Part shown: in pieces, positions 21,344 through 29,307 of the stretch
Layout: the number at the start of each line of letters is the position of its first letter
Numbering within the stretch: position 1 is the stretch's first letter
Assembly (NCBI RefSeq): GCF_000430505.1
Contig: NZ_AUMD01000002.1
Location: 1-36,482 of the forward strand
Direction of reading: 5' to 3'
From: Eisenibacter elegans DSM 3317
Lineage (GTDB): Bacteria > Bacteroidota > Bacteroidia > Cytophagales > Microscillaceae
Length of the DNA: 36,482 bases
Notes under the pieces: model-generated
Seen by the model: only the letters and a program-made list of their open reading frames with translations
Databases searched by the model: none
Told to the model about the DNA's origin: nothing
Made by a program: the position numbers and the translations under genes

Positions 21344-23572
21344 CTATATGTTCAGCCAATAGCTGATTTTAAGAATCAGGCTTTGGTTACGTATCTTGAA
21401 TAAATCGGCAAAATAGTTGTCTGTATACACAATGAACAAGTCAGACATCGGCTTGAAGCGCCACTGGAAGCGGCTGTTGATATTGACATTGTTGATTTGG
21501 GTATTGTATTGGAAGAAGGTAGTCCAGAACATCGTATTAGAAAAAGAAAACTCTACCGTAGCGCCCATCAGGTCAAGGTTGGTAGCCCCAAATTGTTCTG
21601 GCAGGCTTACTTCGTTGCGGCTGTAATTGATGCTGAAGTTACCCCAAGGCTGGGTGCGCAGGCGCATATTGGCTCCATAGGTCAGTAAGGTTCCGTTATA
21701 GAAACCACCGGCATTGACAAATACACTGCCCGCCACCGCTTTGCGGTTGTCGCTCCAATATTCCGCATTGACGCGCTGGTAGTCGTAATAAGTAGCCGGA
21801 AGCAGCTCGTCGCCGCCGATGAGATTCAGGCGGAAGGGCAGTTGGACAGCATTATGATTGAACCCTACCCAAATCCCTGAGGTATTCTGAAAGCGAACGC
21901 GGTATCCAAGGCCACTATCGTGTTCGTTGAACTGCCCGTCGAGCAGCCAAAAGGTGTTTTTCCAAACCTGCGGCCCGTGTTGGTTGATGATGCGGCTGTG
22001 TTTGCTGATAAAACTGTATCCACTCCACATACTGCCACGTGTGAACCCCAGCCGCACTACCTCGTCAGTATCAGGGTTGAAGTTGTAGAGCCTAGGGATA
22101 AAACCCATATCGGTGATGTAGTTGTCGCCTACGCGCTCCCAAGCTCCGCCCACATAAAAGTTGCGCGAATCATAGGCATAAAAAGCCTCATGATACTCTA
22201 CCTCTTTCATTGGTTCGGGGTTGAAGGAGCGGTGATAGCGTGCTGCCGAACGGTGTTTGCCGTTTGGCGATACAAATTGAAACTCTAGCCCTGCTACTCT
22301 GTTGAAGGCCGTTTCGGTATAGCCCTCTGGATTGGAGGTAGCTTGGCGGTTGATCATAATCCCTCGTATGCTGGAGCGTTTGAGTACCCGCTGTTGAAAA
22401 GCAGCCACAAAATAGTTTTGGCTAGCAAAATCGCCTCGCTCGGCAGTCTGTATATCCATTACCCCGATACGCAGCCCCTTGTTGACATTGCCCGTGAGGC
22501 GCAAACCCCCATAAATATCGACTGGTTGCCCATTGCGCAGGCCAATACTGCGCGAAAAAAACGGGCGTACGTGATTAGTGCCAAAGTTGGCAAATAGGTC
22601 ACTGTTTTCGAGGAAGAAATTGCGCCTCTCAGGGAAAAATAGACTGAAGCGCGTCAAGTTGGTCTGTTGACGGTCTACATCTACTTGCGAAAAGTCTGGG
22701 TTAATTGTTACGTCGAGGTTCAGGGTAGGGGTAATGGCAATCTTGGCATCCATTCCGGCATTGCGGGTATAGGTTGTGCCCGCGTCGCCTTCCAAATCAC
22801 GGTTGAAGCCTCCGGTTAGGTAAGGAATCAAGACAACATTGCCTTTGCTGACCTGCGGGGTGCGATCCCAATGTATTGCGCCGGTAAAGCCTAGGTCAAA
22901 AGGCTCCATTTGTAGGGGAACCCGCGCCCAAGTAGAGTACATATTGTGGTTGATGTCGTTGCGGATAAAGTTGATTCCCCAATCTTCGATATTGGGGTCA
23001 TAGCGCAAACTTTTGAAAGGGATGGCCATTTCTACCACCCATCGGTCTTCGTATTGGCGGGTTTGAGAATACCACTTGGCATCCCACTCTTCAGCATATC
23101 GGTTGACAGTAATGAGCCCTTCCATTTGAGCGCCGCCTGCATTGACCCCAAAAAGAAAACCGTTAGAACGCTGGTTCATCGGGTCAAGCACTAAGGCAAA
23201 CCCCTCGCTGTCCCAATGACCCACATCGCGCTTGAGTGTCTGAATCACATAGGGTGACTTTCCATAGCATATCGCACTGATATAGAGCATCTCGTCCGAA
23301 AATAAGATGCGGACTTCTGTCCGTTCTTCGGCCAATGCCGTATCAGCAGGCCACTGTTGCCAAAAGTCTGTGGCTACTTGCGCTTGTTGCCAAGTATCTT
23401 CTAAGATGCCGTCAATCTTGATTTCGCCACTGATGTATTGGGTAGAAAGACGGTAGTGCTCACGGTTGTCGCCTGGTGGTTTGGGTTTGGCGATGAGCGT
23501 TTGACAAAAAAAACCGACCAAAAATAAAGGCAGCAGCCCTAAAAGACAAGGTGTATGTGGGGGGGACATCAT
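21344..23572 (-). CDS. DUF5916-type outer-membrane protein with CBM9-like N-domain
   Basis: The 742-residue precursor has an N-terminal signal (CLLGLLPLFLVGFFCQTLIA). Residues about 45-230 resemble a carbohydrate-binding family 9 fold (EIKIDGILEDTWQQAQVATDF; VEMAIPFKSLRYD). The remainder is rich in aromatic alternating strands (SQVDVDRQQTNLTRFSLFFPERRNFFLENSDLF, read in parts) and ends in KISYWLNI, typical of a beta-barrel. This combination is DUF5916, widespread in Bacteroidota and of unknown function. FFPERRNFFLEN is the most recognisable family motif. There is no partner gene here that would indicate a substrate. Two consecutive Met codons (23572 and 23569) make the start ambiguous by one residue. 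Confidence 0.85.
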   Translation of the reverse strand: MMSPPHTPCLLGLLPLFLVGFFCQTLIAKPKPPGDNREHYRLSTQYISGEIKIDGILEDTWQQAQVATDFWQQWPADTALAEERTEVRILFSDEMLYISAICYGKSPYVIQTLKRDVGHWDSEGFALVLDPMNQRSNGFLFGVNAGGAQMEGLITVNRYAEEWDAKWYSQTRQYEDRWVVEMAIPFKSLRYDPNIEDWGINFIRNDINHNMYSTWARVPLQMEPFDLGFTGAIHWDRTPQVSKGNVVLIPYLTGGFNRDLEGDAGTTYTRNAGMDAKIAITPTLNLDVTINPDFSQVDVDRQQTNLTRFSLFFPERRNFFLENSDLFANFGTNHVRPFFSRSIGLRNGQPVDIYGGLRLTGNVNKGLRIGVMDIQTAERGDFASQNYFVAAFQQRVLKRSSIRGIMINRQATSNPEGYTETAFNRVAGLEFQFVSPNGKHRSAARYHRSFNPEPMKEVEYHEAFYAYDSRNFYVGGAWERVGDNYITDMGFIPRLYNFNPDTDEVVRLGFTRGSMWSGYSFISKHSRIINQHGPQVWKNTFWLLDGQFNEHDSGLGYRVRFQNTSGIWVGFNHNAVQLPFRLNLIGGDELLPATYYDYQRVNAEYWSDNRKAVAGSVFVNAGGFYNGTLLTYGANMRLRTQPWGNFSINYSRNEVSLPEQFGATNLDLMGATVEFSFSNTMFWTTFFQYNTQINNVNINSRFQWRFKPMSDLFIVYTDNYFADLFKIRNQSLILKISYWLNI

Positions 23573-24008
23573 AGGTGTAGAGAATACTTCTCTGTGTTAA
23601 GTGGTGTTTGGTAAGGGGAGGAGGAGTAGTGGCATACAGAAAAGCCAGTATCCAAAAGACACATCATCTGAGCTAGGGTTGCAGGAAGTAACACACTTCC
23701 TCTAGGGTGATTTTCATACAAAAATACGCTTCAACTACCTGAAAGTAAGCTTCCTTCGACACTCAACAGGTCTACAGCCACAAGCGACAGCTATAGCACA
23801 ACAAGTGCAAAATCAAATAGTTGTAGTGTGTAACGATTTTGACTACCCCAAAGCCTATGCCTATGTGATAATTATCACGGACAAACTGCTATTTTTTTGG
23901 TTTATTGCTATTCAACATAAATTATATCCTAGTCCGATAGCGTGTTGCCCTAGTGTCAACATCTTTTTGGAGTAGCTGCTCATCTTTCTTACTTAACAAT
24001 TTACAATC
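23573..24008. other. Divergent intergenic region between the DUF5916 gene and sqr
   Basis: This 436-bp stretch contains no convincing gene. It holds a 7-bp hairpin (AGGAAGT 23684-23690 with ACTTCCT 23696-23702) and a Crp/Fnr-like palindrome at 23864-23879. An AT-rich zone at 23885-23930 where the sqr promoter should lie follows. No exact TAnnTTTG box was found. Confidence 0.5.
23864..23879. promoter_or_regulatory. Crp/Fnr-family operator-like palindrome upstream of sqr
   Basis: TGTGATAATTATCACG contains a perfect 14-bp palindrome (23865-23878). It fits the Crp half-site layout TGTGA-N6-TCAC, and its inner GAT-N4-ATC also resembles Fnr sites. Its centre is 137 bp upstream of the sqr ATG. A class II position would put the transcript start near 23913. 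Confidence 0.55.
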
Positions 24009-25265
24009 ATGCACTATCAAATCCTCATTATTGGCGGTGGCACAGCCGGTATCATGGTGGCCTCCCAATTGCTCAAAGCCAACAAAGCGCTCTCTTTGGC
24101 CATTGTAGAGCCTTCCGAAACGCACTATTACCAGCCTGCTTGGACATTGGTGGGCGCCGGAGCATATGATATGGGCAAAACCGCCCGGCCAATGAAGTCA
24201 CTCATTCCCACAGGTGCTACTTGGATTCAGGACTATGCCGCAGCTTTTGAGCCTGAGCAAAACGCAGTCAAGTTGCGCTCCGGAGAGGCTATCACCTATG
24301 ATTACCTCGTAGTAGCTCCCGGGCTTGTGATGGCTCCCGAGCTCATCGAAGGGCTGCCCGAGGCTCTTGACAAAGGAGTGGTTTGTAGCAATTATACCAA
24401 TCCTGAACATACGTGGCAGGTGATTCGAAACTTCAAAGGGGGCAATGCTGTGTTTACCCAGCCTACTACGCCTATCAAATGTGGAGGTGCTCCACAAAAA
24501 ATAGCGTATCTGGCCGCTGATTATTTCCGTAAAAATGGTCTATCTGCTAAGTCTAATGTGGTTTTTGCTACCCCGGGTTCGGTGATTTTTGGAGTAAAGA
24601 TTATCGCCGATACGTTGATGCAGGTTGTCCATCGGTATAATATTCACTTTAAGCCCTTTTATGCACCGGTCAAAATAGATAGTAACAACCAGACCATCAC
24701 TTTCCGTAGTGTGGCACCAGACGAAAACCACTGTATCGTCAACGAGGGTAATGTGCTCAAAGAACAACTGGTGGGTAGCTCTGAGATTGTGATGCCTTTC
24801 GATATGTTACATCTGGCACCGCCACAGGTAGCGCCGTCATTTGTCAAAGAATCTGCCTTGGTCAATGAGGCCGGGTGGTTGGACGTAGACCAGGGAACAC
24901 TCCAACACAAGCGCTACCCCAATATCTTTGGGTTGGGAGATGTTGCTGGCTTGCCCACAGCCAAAACCGGAGCTGCTATTCGCAAACAAGCGCCCGTTGT
25001 TGTCCAAAACCTGCTGAGGCTGATGCGCTCACAAGGCCTGAGCAACAAGGTATACGATGGCTACTCTTCGTGCCCCTTGGTTACGGGCTATGGCAAGATG
25101 GTGCTGGCAGAGTTTGATTATCAAGGCAACTTCACCCCCGACCCCAAGCTCAAACAAATGCTTGTATTTAATTCACACAAAGAGCATTGGCGGCTTTGGA
25201 TGCTCAAAAAACATATGTTGCCTTATCTTTATTGGAACAAAATGATGAAGGGACAAGATGTGTAG
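24009..25265 (+). CDS. sqr: Sulfide:quinone oxidoreductase, type II-like
   Basis: This 418-residue flavoprotein oxidises sulfide and passes electrons to the quinone pool at the inner membrane. The FAD-binding GGGTAG is at about 9-14. A second conserved segment is YDYLVVAPG (about 97-105), and FGLGDVAGLPTAKTGAA (about 307-323) is the FAD-ribityl/quinone-side motif. The redox-active cysteines appear as Cys158 (PIKCGGAPQK) and Cys355 (YSSCPLVTGYGK), the pair typical of the type II/mitochondrial SQOR branch. The C-terminal WRLWMLKKHMLPYLYW is amphipathic and may dock to the membrane. A Crp/Fnr-like palindrome lies upstream. No rhodanese or persulfide dioxygenase gene is adjacent. The stop lies 9 bp from the convergent clpX stop with no obvious terminator. 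Confidence 0.9.
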   Translation: MHYQILIIGGGTAGIMVASQLLKANKALSLAIVEPSETHYYQPAWTLVGAGAYDMGKTARPMKSLIPTGATWIQDYAAAFEPEQNAVKLRSGEAITYDYLVVAPGLVMAPELIEGLPEALDKGVVCSNYTNPEHTWQVIRNFKGGNAVFTQPTTPIKCGGAPQKIAYLAADYFRKNGLSAKSNVVFATPGSVIFGVKIIADTLMQVVHRYNIHFKPFYAPVKIDSNNQTITFRSVAPDENHCIVNEGNVLKEQLVGSSEIVMPFDMLHLAPPQVAPSFVKESALVNEAGWLDVDQGTLQHKRYPNIFGLGDVAGLPTAKTGAAIRKQAPVVVQNLLRLMRSQGLSNKVYDGYSSCPLVTGYGKMVLAEFDYQGNFTPDPKLKQMLVFNSHKEHWRLWMLKKHMLPYLYWNKMMKGQDV

Positions 25266-25274
25266 CGCCGATGG

Positions 25275-26510
25275 CTATGCAGCCCGCAATTGTTGAACCG
25301 GAATATTGGCCAGTTGCTTTTGTACCAATGCCTCATCTATGAGGATGGTTTCTGGATTGTCTTTGCGCGAAGGCAGCTCATACATCAAGTCTATCATCAC
25401 CAGCTCACAGATAGCTCTCAAACCTCGTGCGCCAAGGCGGGTTTCGAGGGCTTTTTGGGCTATCAGGCGCAAGGCTTCGGGGCTAAACTCCAGCTGCACA
25501 TCTTCCATCGCAAATAGTTTTTGGTACTGCTTGACTAGCGCATTCTTGGGTTGGGTCAAGATATTGAATACGGCCTGCTCATCAAGAGGGTTGAGGTAGG
25601 TAAGCAAGGGCAGGCGGCCTATAAGCTCAGGAATCAGCCCATAACCTTTGAGATCCTGCGGGTTGACATAGCGCAGCAGCTCCTCAGGTTTGGGCGCTAG
25701 GCTGTTTTCTACCTCAGAAAAGCCAATAGGCCTAGTTTTGAGGCGAGAGGCGATAATCCGCTGAATCCCATCAAAAGCGCCACCACAGATGAAAAGGATA
25801 TTGTCGGTATTGACTCTTACGAGGTCTTGTTCGGGGTGTTTGCGGCCACCCTTAGGGGGCACATTGACCTCTGAGCCCTCCAAAATCTTGAGCAGTCCTT
25901 GCTGTACGCCCTCCCCTCCTACATCCTTGGTGATAGAGGGGTTGTCGCCTTTGCGGGCTATTTTATCAATCTCATCAATGTAAACAATCCCCCGCTCGGC
26001 GGCGGCTACATCGTAGTCGGCAGCTTGTAGCAGGCGTGTCAAAACATTCTCGATATCTTCGCCCACATAGCCCGCCTCTGTGAGTACGGTAGCATCAGCC
26101 ATACAGAAAGGTACTTGCAGAATGCGCGCCAGTGTGCGGGCTAAGTAGGTTTTGCCCGTTCCTGTTTCGCCTACCAAGAGGATGTTTGATTTTTCAATCA
26201 GCACCTCATCGTCTCGCATACTTTGTTGGAGGCGCTTGTAATGGTTATAAACTGCTACACTCAGAATCTTTTTCGCGTGCTCTTGCCCTACGACATATTG
26301 GTCGAGGTGAGATTTGATTTCCGAAGGGGGAATCAGCTTGAGAGGTTTGTTGAACTTAGACTTGGCCTTGCGTTTGGGCTTGACTTCTTGCTCCACAATC
26401 AGATTGGCCTGCTCCACACAGTCGTTACAGATGTTACCGTTCAGGCCTGTGATGAGTAACGAAACATCTGGCTTATTGCGTCCACAGAAACTACACTGTT
26501 GATTTTCCAT
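25275..26510 (-). CDS. clpX: ATP-dependent protease ATPase subunit ClpX
   Basis: The 411-residue AAA+ unfoldase feeds proteins into ClpP. The N-terminal C4 zinc-binding domain is seen in CSFCG (Cys6, Cys9) and CNDC (Cys28, Cys31). Walker A is GETGTGKT (about 114-121), Walker [11 protein letters not shown] (about 175-184), and the pore loop lies in EAGYVGED (about 145-152). [10 protein letters not shown] near residue 370 carries the sensor-2 arginine. Length is normal. It follows clpP on the same strand after 157 bp that contain a terminator-like hairpin with a UUCG loop, so clpX may be expressed by read-through or from its own promoter. Confidence 0.97.
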   Translation of the reverse strand: MENQQCSFCGRNKPDVSLLITGLNGNICNDCVEQANLIVEQEVKPKRKAKSKFNKPLKLIPPSEIKSHLDQYVVGQEHAKKILSVAVYNHYKRLQQSMRDDEVLIEKSNILLVGETGTGKTYLARTLARILQVPFCMADATVLTEAGYVGEDIENVLTRLLQAADYDVAAAERGIVYIDEIDKIARKGDNPSITKDVGGEGVQQGLLKILEGSEVNVPPKGGRKHPEQDLVRVNTDNILFICGGAFDGIQRIIASRLKTRPIGFSEVENSLAPKPEELLRYVNPQDLKGYGLIPELIGRLPLLTYLNPLDEQAVFNILTQPKNALVKQYQKLFAMEDVQLEFSPEALRLIAQKALETRLGARGLRAICELVMIDLMYELPSRKDNPETILIDEALVQKQLANIPVQQLRAA

Positions 26511-26606
26511 AAGTTTTTATTCGAGTGGGAGTATGAGGCCGAAGCGCAAGAAAAAGCGAACTGCGCGTGGCTCACTGGATTGGTGCTTTGGTAATAAAAC
26601 AAGAAT

Positions 26607-26642
26607 ACTGTACAAAAAACTCCGAAGAGCCTTTTGTACAGT
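26607..26642 (-). terminator. Hairpin with UUCG tetraloop between clpP and clpX
   Basis: ACTGTACAAAA (26607-26617) and TTTTGTACAGT (26632-26642) are perfect 11-bp arms. Between them on the minus strand lies CTC-TTCG-GAG followed by six T. The inner AAAAGGCTC-TTCG-GAGTTTTTT can act as an intrinsic terminator or attenuator. Confidence 0.6.
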
Positions 26643-26667
26643 GCAAAGTTTGTTAAGTGGCGCAGTG

Positions 26668-27342
26668 TTATTTACGTGGGCGTGAGAGCACCTCGTCGAT
26701 GAGTCCATATTCTTTGGCTTCGATGGCGCGCATCCAGTAATCGCGGTCAGAGTTGCGTTCTATCTCTTCGATAGGCTTGCCGGTATGCTCTGCCAAGATT
26801 TCGTACAGTTCCTGCTTGAGGATGAGGATTTGCTTGGCCGTAATTTCGATATCAGAGGCTTGGCCTTGTGCTCCGCCTAAAGGCTGGTGAATCATCACAC
26901 GGGCGTGAGGCAGGGCAGTGCGTTTGCCAGTAGTACCTCCGGCAAGCAGAATAGCCCCCATAGATGCAGCCAAACCCGTACAGATAGTCGCTACATCGGG
27001 CTTTACATACTGCATCGTATCATAAATACCTAGGCCAGCATATACCGAACCGCCCGGGCTATTGATATAGATGAGGATGTCTTTTTCAGAATCTAACGAT
27101 TCGAGGAAGAGCAACTGAGCCACTACGATATTGGCCACTTGGTCGTCGATGCCTGTACCGAGGAAGATGATACGGTCACGCATCAGGCGCGAGAATACGT
27201 CCATTTGAGTTACGTTGAGCTGGCGCTCTTCGATGATATAAGGAGTCATATTTTCGACATAGCCCATGTAGCTGTCAATCGTTGTTCCGCTGATACGGTG
27301 ATTGTGGACAGCATACTTTCTAAATTCTTCTCTGTTTAGCAT
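26668..27342 (-). CDS. clpP: ATP-dependent Clp protease proteolytic subunit ClpP
   Basis: The ATG at 27342 gives 224 residues beginning [18 protein letters not shown], the usual N-terminus in this group; 24 extra in-frame residues upstream are rejected. The catalytic triad is complete: Ser127 ([11 protein letters not shown]), His152 ([10 protein letters not shown]) and Asp201 (SDRDYWM). The oligomerisation and handle regions ([20 protein letters not shown]) are conserved. ClpP forms a double heptamer that degrades substrates delivered by ClpX. It lies between tig and clpX, the classic tig-clpP-clpX order. A strong terminator after tig suggests that clpP has its own promoter. Confidence 0.96.
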   Translation of the reverse strand: MLNREEFRKYAVHNHRISGTTIDSYMGYVENMTPYIIEERQLNVTQMDVFSRLMRDRIIFLGTGIDDQVANIVVAQLLFLESLDSEKDILIYINSPGGSVYAGLGIYDTMQYVKPDVATICTGLAASMGAILLAGGTTGKRTALPHARVMIHQPLGGAQGQASDIEITAKQILILKQELYEILAEHTGKPIEEIERNSDRDYWMRAIEAKEYGLIDEVLSRPRK

Positions 27343-27484
27343 AAAAAGGGGAGTTTTGGGGGAGTAATAATCTACAAACGGCAAAAGCGTGTCAATGTTT
27401 GGCTTTTGCAACATATCGAATATTTTTCAAAATCCATACCCAAGCGCTAAAAATGTTGGAATGTGCCAAAGTGGCAGATATATC

Positions 27485-27515
27485 AATAAAAAAGCACGCC
27501 AAACAGGCGTGCTTT
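27485..27515 (-). terminator. Intrinsic terminator after tig
   Basis: On the minus strand AAAGCACGCC (27515-27506) pairs perfectly with GGCGTGCTTT (27500-27491) around a 5-nt loop and is followed by a T-rich tail. Confidence 0.85.
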
Positions 27516-27556
27516 CTGGAAGGTATATATAGGCGGACTTTGTCCCAAGGTTGGTA

Positions 27557-29014
27557 TTAAGCCTGCGTGGTTTTGGCTTGCTCGTTCTCAGTTTTGAGCA
27601 ACTCCTCAAACTCATCAATAGTCAACGCTACTGTTTCGAGCTGTAGGCTTGGTTTGAGCTTGTTGACAATGGCCACAGTGAGTTCGTCGTTGAACAGGCG
27701 CTGGTAGTTGGCATTATTGTCGCGGGTGAGGTAGTTTTGCAAAAACTGTGTGGCATATTCACCCAAGACAGAAAGGTCGTTGATACCAAATTGCTGCTGG
27801 ATTTCCTCTACGGCGCGCTTCATAACTGCGTCGGGAGCTACTTCTGCTTCGTGCTCTTTTTGTAGCTTTTCCGTGATTCTATCCCATCGAATCATACGGC
27901 TGTATTGTTGCAAGCCGTCTTCTTCGATAAACTTGGTGTATTCTTCGGCTGCCATACGTTCTTGCATGTACTCCTTTACGTATTCCTCGGGGAAGTCAAT
28001 GTTTACACTGTTGAGGAGCGCTTCACGGAAATCAGCCACTAGCTTACGGTCTGCGGTAGAGGCATAGTTGGCGCGGATGGTTTCCATAATCTTGGCACGG
28101 AAAGCCTCTTCCGTTTCGATTGGGTTTTCTTCTTGAGAGAAAACTTTGCTGTAAAGCTCCAAACCTAAGGGTGCCGGTGTATGGCGGTGTATGCGCGTGG
28201 TTGCAAACTTGAAGGGGCCGTTTTCGTACAGTTCTTCAAGTTTAGCAGCATCTCTTAAGCAGTATTTTGCGAGTTCTTCTCGGCTACCAAACAGGGTATC
28301 GAGGTCTTCGATGGTTACTACTGCGCTGTTGTTTATCCCTACAAAAAGTGCTTTGCCAGCGTCCGTCATTTTGTCTAGGGGGAGGCGCAAGAATACGGAT
28401 ACGGAAGGTTGGAAGTCTTCCTTTTCTGTTTCGTCAATGGTATTGCCATTTTCGGCTTCCTTAGCTACATAAGCAGCAAACTCGGCTTCGTGGGCGGTGA
28501 TGCTGTAGAGTTCTCCCATCACGGCATCTGTTGCTTCGGCAGTTTCGGGCTCGGTAGTCTCCCCAAATTGCTGCTGTAGTTGCTCAATGGTTTCGTCGAT
28601 AGTCTTATCAAGTGGGGAGATGTCATATAGCTTTAGCTTGAGGCTGTTGAGGTCATAAGTGAAATCCCCTGTAAAGCCTAGCTTGAAAGTAAATTCAAAC
28701 GCCTTTTGGTTTTGCCAATCTACGTCTTCTTCGGTAGCCAGTTCGGGAGTGAAGATGGGACGAATTTGCTGAGCTTCGAGATACTCATCAATGCCTTTGC
28801 CTACCAATTGGTTTACTTCCTCTACCAATGCGTCTATGCCATACATCTTACGCATGAGGCCTACGGGAACTTTGCCAGGGCGGAAGCCCTTAATTTGGGC
28901 ACGCTTGCTATATTCCTTTAGTTTTTTTTCGACACCGGGTTGATAATCTCTTTCATTTATCGTAACTTTAATCAAGCCGGTTGTATTGCTGTTTTTTTCG
29001 AGAGTAATGTCCAA
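27557..29014 (-). CDS. tig: Trigger factor (ribosome-bound chaperone), probable TTG start
   Basis: The conserved N-terminus (DITLEKNSNTTGLIKVTI) begins immediately after a TTG codon at 29014, giving 485 residues. The only upstream ATG (29077) adds a non-conserved stretch, and an ORF start at 29128 would lie inside the tRNA-Leu gene. The ribosome-binding signature KGFRPGKVP lies near residues 38-47. The central part (about 150-250) corresponds to the FKBP-like domain and is poorly conserved. The C-terminal two-thirds is the helical chaperone cradle. It binds at the ribosomal exit tunnel and shelters nascent chains. It is somewhat longer than the E. coli protein (432). It follows the tRNA-Leu gene by 87 bp and probably shares its promoter. 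Confidence 0.93.
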   Translation of the reverse strand: MDITLEKNSNTTGLIKVTINERDYQPGVEKKLKEYSKRAQIKGFRPGKVPVGLMRKMYGIDALVEEVNQLVGKGIDEYLEAQQIRPIFTPELATEEDVDWQNQKAFEFTFKLGFTGDFTYDLNSLKLKLYDISPLDKTIDETIEQLQQQFGETTEPETAEATDAVMGELYSITAHEAEFAAYVAKEAENGNTIDETEKEDFQPSVSVFLRLPLDKMTDAGKALFVGINNSAVVTIEDLDTLFGSREELAKYCLRDAAKLEELYENGPFKFATTRIHRHTPAPLGLELYSKVFSQEENPIETEEAFRAKIMETIRANYASTADRKLVADFREALLNSVNIDFPEEYVKEYMQERMAAEEYTKFIEEDGLQQYSRMIRWDRITEKLQKEHEAEVAPDAVMKRAVEEIQQQFGINDLSVLGEYATQFLQNYLTRDNNANYQRLFNDELTVAIVNKLKPSLQLETVALTIDEFEELLKTENEQAKTTQA

Positions 29015-29101
29015 GGCACTATGAATTTGAGTGGAGAACTGCTTTACAATACAAATAAGCCCCCAACTGTAAAACATTGAGGGCCTAGGGATACAACTTA
29101 G

Positions 29102-29183
29102 TGCGGATGGAGGGAGTCGAACCCACACGCCTCGCGGCGCTAGATCCTAAGTCTAGTGCGTCTACCAATTTCGCCACATCCGC
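29102..29183 (-). tRNA. tRNA-Leu (anticodon TAG)
   Basis: The minus strand begins GCGGATGTGGCGAAATTGG and ends CTCCATCCGCA, forming a 7-bp acceptor stem with discriminator A. The D-loop region is GGCGAAATTGGTAGACGC. The anticodon arm carries CTTAGGA (anticodon TAG). A type II variable arm and GGTTCGACTCC T arm follow. Length is 82 nt and CCA is not encoded. The promoter lies at 29213-29242 and trigger factor follows downstream. Confidence 0.95.
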
Positions 29184-29212
29184 TGATTGTTGTGTAGAAG
29201 TGATTGGGAGTG

Positions 29213-29242
29213 CAAATGTAGTAAAAAAAAATCACTCTGCAA
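29213..29242 (-). promoter_or_regulatory. Bacteroidota-type promoter for tRNA-Leu (and probably tig)
   Basis: On the minus strand TTG (29242-29240), 19 bp and TACATTTG (29220-29213) match the consensus. Transcription would start about 22 nt before the tRNA 5' end. Confidence 0.75.
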
Positions 29243-29307
29243 CATTCTGTAATTTTTTTTTGCTAACTTATCATCCCTTTTGCCAGAATCTCATTGATGA
29301 TGATTTT

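Noticed and set aside
27343-27414. 24-residue extension of ClpP
   Set aside because: [16 protein letters not shown] at 27342 is the expected start; the upstream residues have no family match.
29015-29128. N-terminal extension of trigger factor
   Set aside because: It overlaps the 3' part of tRNA-Leu and encodes residues not expected before the conserved DITLEK start.
29101-29307. N-terminal extension of the spoT frame
   Set aside because: The first codons are the antisense of tRNA-Leu and the rest is unlike any Rel/SpoT N-terminus; the ATG at 29308 fits.
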